From Caprella mutica (taxonomy: Eukaryota; Arthropoda; Malacostraca; Amphipoda; Caprellidae): 64,000 nucleotides of DNA. A program made the translations under genes and the position numbers. Location: the NCBI GenBank assembly GCA_947561585.1, contig CANNZV010003215.1, positions 70,683-134,682 of the forward strand, given 5' to 3'. Shown one piece after another: positions 63,043 to 64,000 of this stretch; position 1 is the stretch's first letter, and every line of letters begins with the position of its first letter. Below the pieces are notes generated by a model, which saw nothing but the letters and a program-made list of their open reading frames with translations, was not told where the DNA came from and made no database searches.

Positions 63043-63102
63043 TGAATCTATTGATATAATTGTGGTTGATTTGACGAAATTTGATCTGGCGAAAGCTAAC
63101 TC

Positions 63103-64000
63103 TTAATGCTTGATGGCTGCTTTGTACTCCTTGGTATCGATAATCATCTTTGAAATAATTTCGCATAAAACCTCTGAAGTGCCACCACCAATGGTACCTA
63201 GTTGACTGTCTCTAAGTAAGCGTGCCATTGGGTAACTTTCCATGTAGCCATAGCCACCAAATATGCGCATACATTCGTAACAAACTTTATCGCTCAATTG
63301 CGTTGCGACTAGTTTTGCCATAGCAGCTTCTTTGATGATATAGTCTCCATCGCTGAATTGCTTATAAAGAAGGTAGACGAAAGCTCGTGTTGATGTAACT
63401 TCTGCAGACATTTGAGCAATGCGATGTCTCAAGACTTGAAATCTATTAATCTTCTTGCCGAAGACCTCTCTTTCAGCCATATATTCTATAGCCAAATCAA
63501 TTGCCAATTGAGCTTGTGCAACGCCAATCAAGGCCATACCCAATCGCTCAGAAGCAAAGTGCTGCATAATGTAAAAGAAGCCTTTCCCTTCTTCGCCAAG
63601 AATGTTCTCGATAGGAATTCGCACGTTCTCAAAAGCAATTTCGCCAGTATCGGAAGCATGCCATCCCATCTTCTTCAATTTGGTAGCACTTACTCCCGGA
63701 GTATCACGATCAATGATGACCATACTAATTCCTTTGGGACCTGGTCCGCCGGTACGAACAGCAGCGATAATGTAATCACTCAAAACGCCGTTAGAAATGA
63801 AAGTTTTGGAACCATTAATGACCAACTCATTTCCATCTTGCACTGCTTTAGTTGACAGCGATGCAACATCTGAGCCGCCACTTGGTTCGGTAATGGCTAA
63901 GCATCCAATGAGCTCACCTTTTAGTCCGGCAGTTAAATACTTTTCCTTTTGAGCTTCTGAGCCCTCACCGTTGATATGTGCTAGAGCCAGACCTGCGTGC
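63103..64000 (-). CDS. Acyl-CoA dehydrogenase, C-terminal part (open at window edge)
   Basis: About 299 residues to the window end, frame still open upstream. TEPSGGSDVAS and FSRVRIP-like segment FENVRIPIEN, plus FGGYGYMES and GGGTSEVLCEI at the end are acyl-CoA dehydrogenase motifs. It oxidises acyl-CoA to enoyl-CoA with FAD and starts the acyl-CoA operon. Confidence 0.92.
   Translation of the reverse strand, partial: HAGLALAHINGEGSEAQKEKYLTAGLKGELIGCLAITEPSGGSDVASLSTKAVQDGNELVINGSKTFISNGVLSDYIIAAVRTGGPGPKGISMVIIDRDTPGVSATKLKKMGWHASDTGEIAFENVRIPIENILGEEGKGFFYIMQHFASERLGMALIGVAQAQLAIDLAIEYMAEREVFGKKINRFQVLRHRIAQMSAEVTSTRAFVYLLYKQFSDGDYIIKEAAMAKLVATQLSDKVCYECMRIFGGYGYMESYPMARLLRDSQLGTIGGGTSEVLCEIISKMIIDTKEYKAAIKH

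Noticed and set aside
1..64000. CRISPR arrays, rRNA, prophage or integrated plasmid
   Set aside because: I saw no regular repeat-spacer array, no rRNA sequence, and no phage structural or plasmid replication genes.

Overview
The window reads as a chromosomal segment of a Bacteroidota bacterium, most likely a marine, aerobic member of the Cytophagales (order is an inference; genus cannot be set from the sequence). Evidence: a type IX secretion sorting tail on the protein at 11482-12771, Bacteroidota-type -7 promoter boxes (TAnnTTTG) in front of many genes, many lipoproteins with a short signal ending in a Cys, small GldL-like membrane proteins, a fused E1 alpha-beta branched-chain dehydrogenase, and the carboxy(nor)spermidine polyamine route. 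I see no phage, plasmid, CRISPR or rRNA. One tRNA (Phe, GAA) is present.

Layout. 0-6 kb: tail of a GxxExxY protein, a YCII protein, a small membrane protein, a beta-propeller lipoprotein, then the polyamine pair nspC and carboxynorspermidine synthase, divergent from an agmatinase. 6.9-15.5 kb: secreted degradation and cell-surface genes (BNR-GH88/105 fusion, sulfatase, T9SS cargo, vanadium-haloperoxidase-like PAP2 lipoprotein) and a HAD phosphatase preceded by a cluster of hairpin repeats. 15.5-24.5 kb: NhaC antiporter (with a 44-base N gap), cyclase, ankyrin protein, metzincin-like protein, DUF1648 protein, RlmF, a 2OG-Fe(II) oxygenase and an EcsC/TerB-like protein. 24.5-30 kb: LytTR membrane regulator, serine hydrolase, DUF2490, a Crp/Fnr regulator next to arsenite methyltransferase, S41 peptidase. 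30-41 kb: HdrBC-like iron-sulfur pair, tRNA-Phe, panB, pruA, pyrD and a giant SGNH/dehydrogenase/cytochrome c fusion. 41-51 kb: a second LytTR regulator with a direct-repeat array behind it, an SDR beside a decayed CoA-transferase, peptidases, hydrolases, and a REP-associated transposase (RAYT) flanked by inverted REP hairpins. 53-64 kb: a branched-chain 2-oxoacid dehydrogenase (E2 plus fused E1) and a four-gene acyl-CoA operon (acyl-CoA dehydrogenase, thiolase-enoyl-CoA hydratase fusion, acyl-CoA ligase, serine hydrolase), which together suggest branched-chain amino acid or fatty acid breakdown.

Sequence quality matters here. Between about 51.3 and 53.2 kb there is a duplicated segment of about 160-180 bp with an N at its junction, plus at least seven small indels that break three otherwise recognisable genes. 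That stretch is probably a poor or chimeric consensus, and the broken genes in it should not be taken as biological pseudogenes without reads.

The observations I rate highest are the RAYT with its two inverted 27-base REP elements, the four-copy direct-repeat array between a LytTR regulator and a DUF2306 membrane gene, the 51.3 kb duplication junction, the Crp/ArsM pair with two dyads, and a 41-codon small ORF at 40941-41066.
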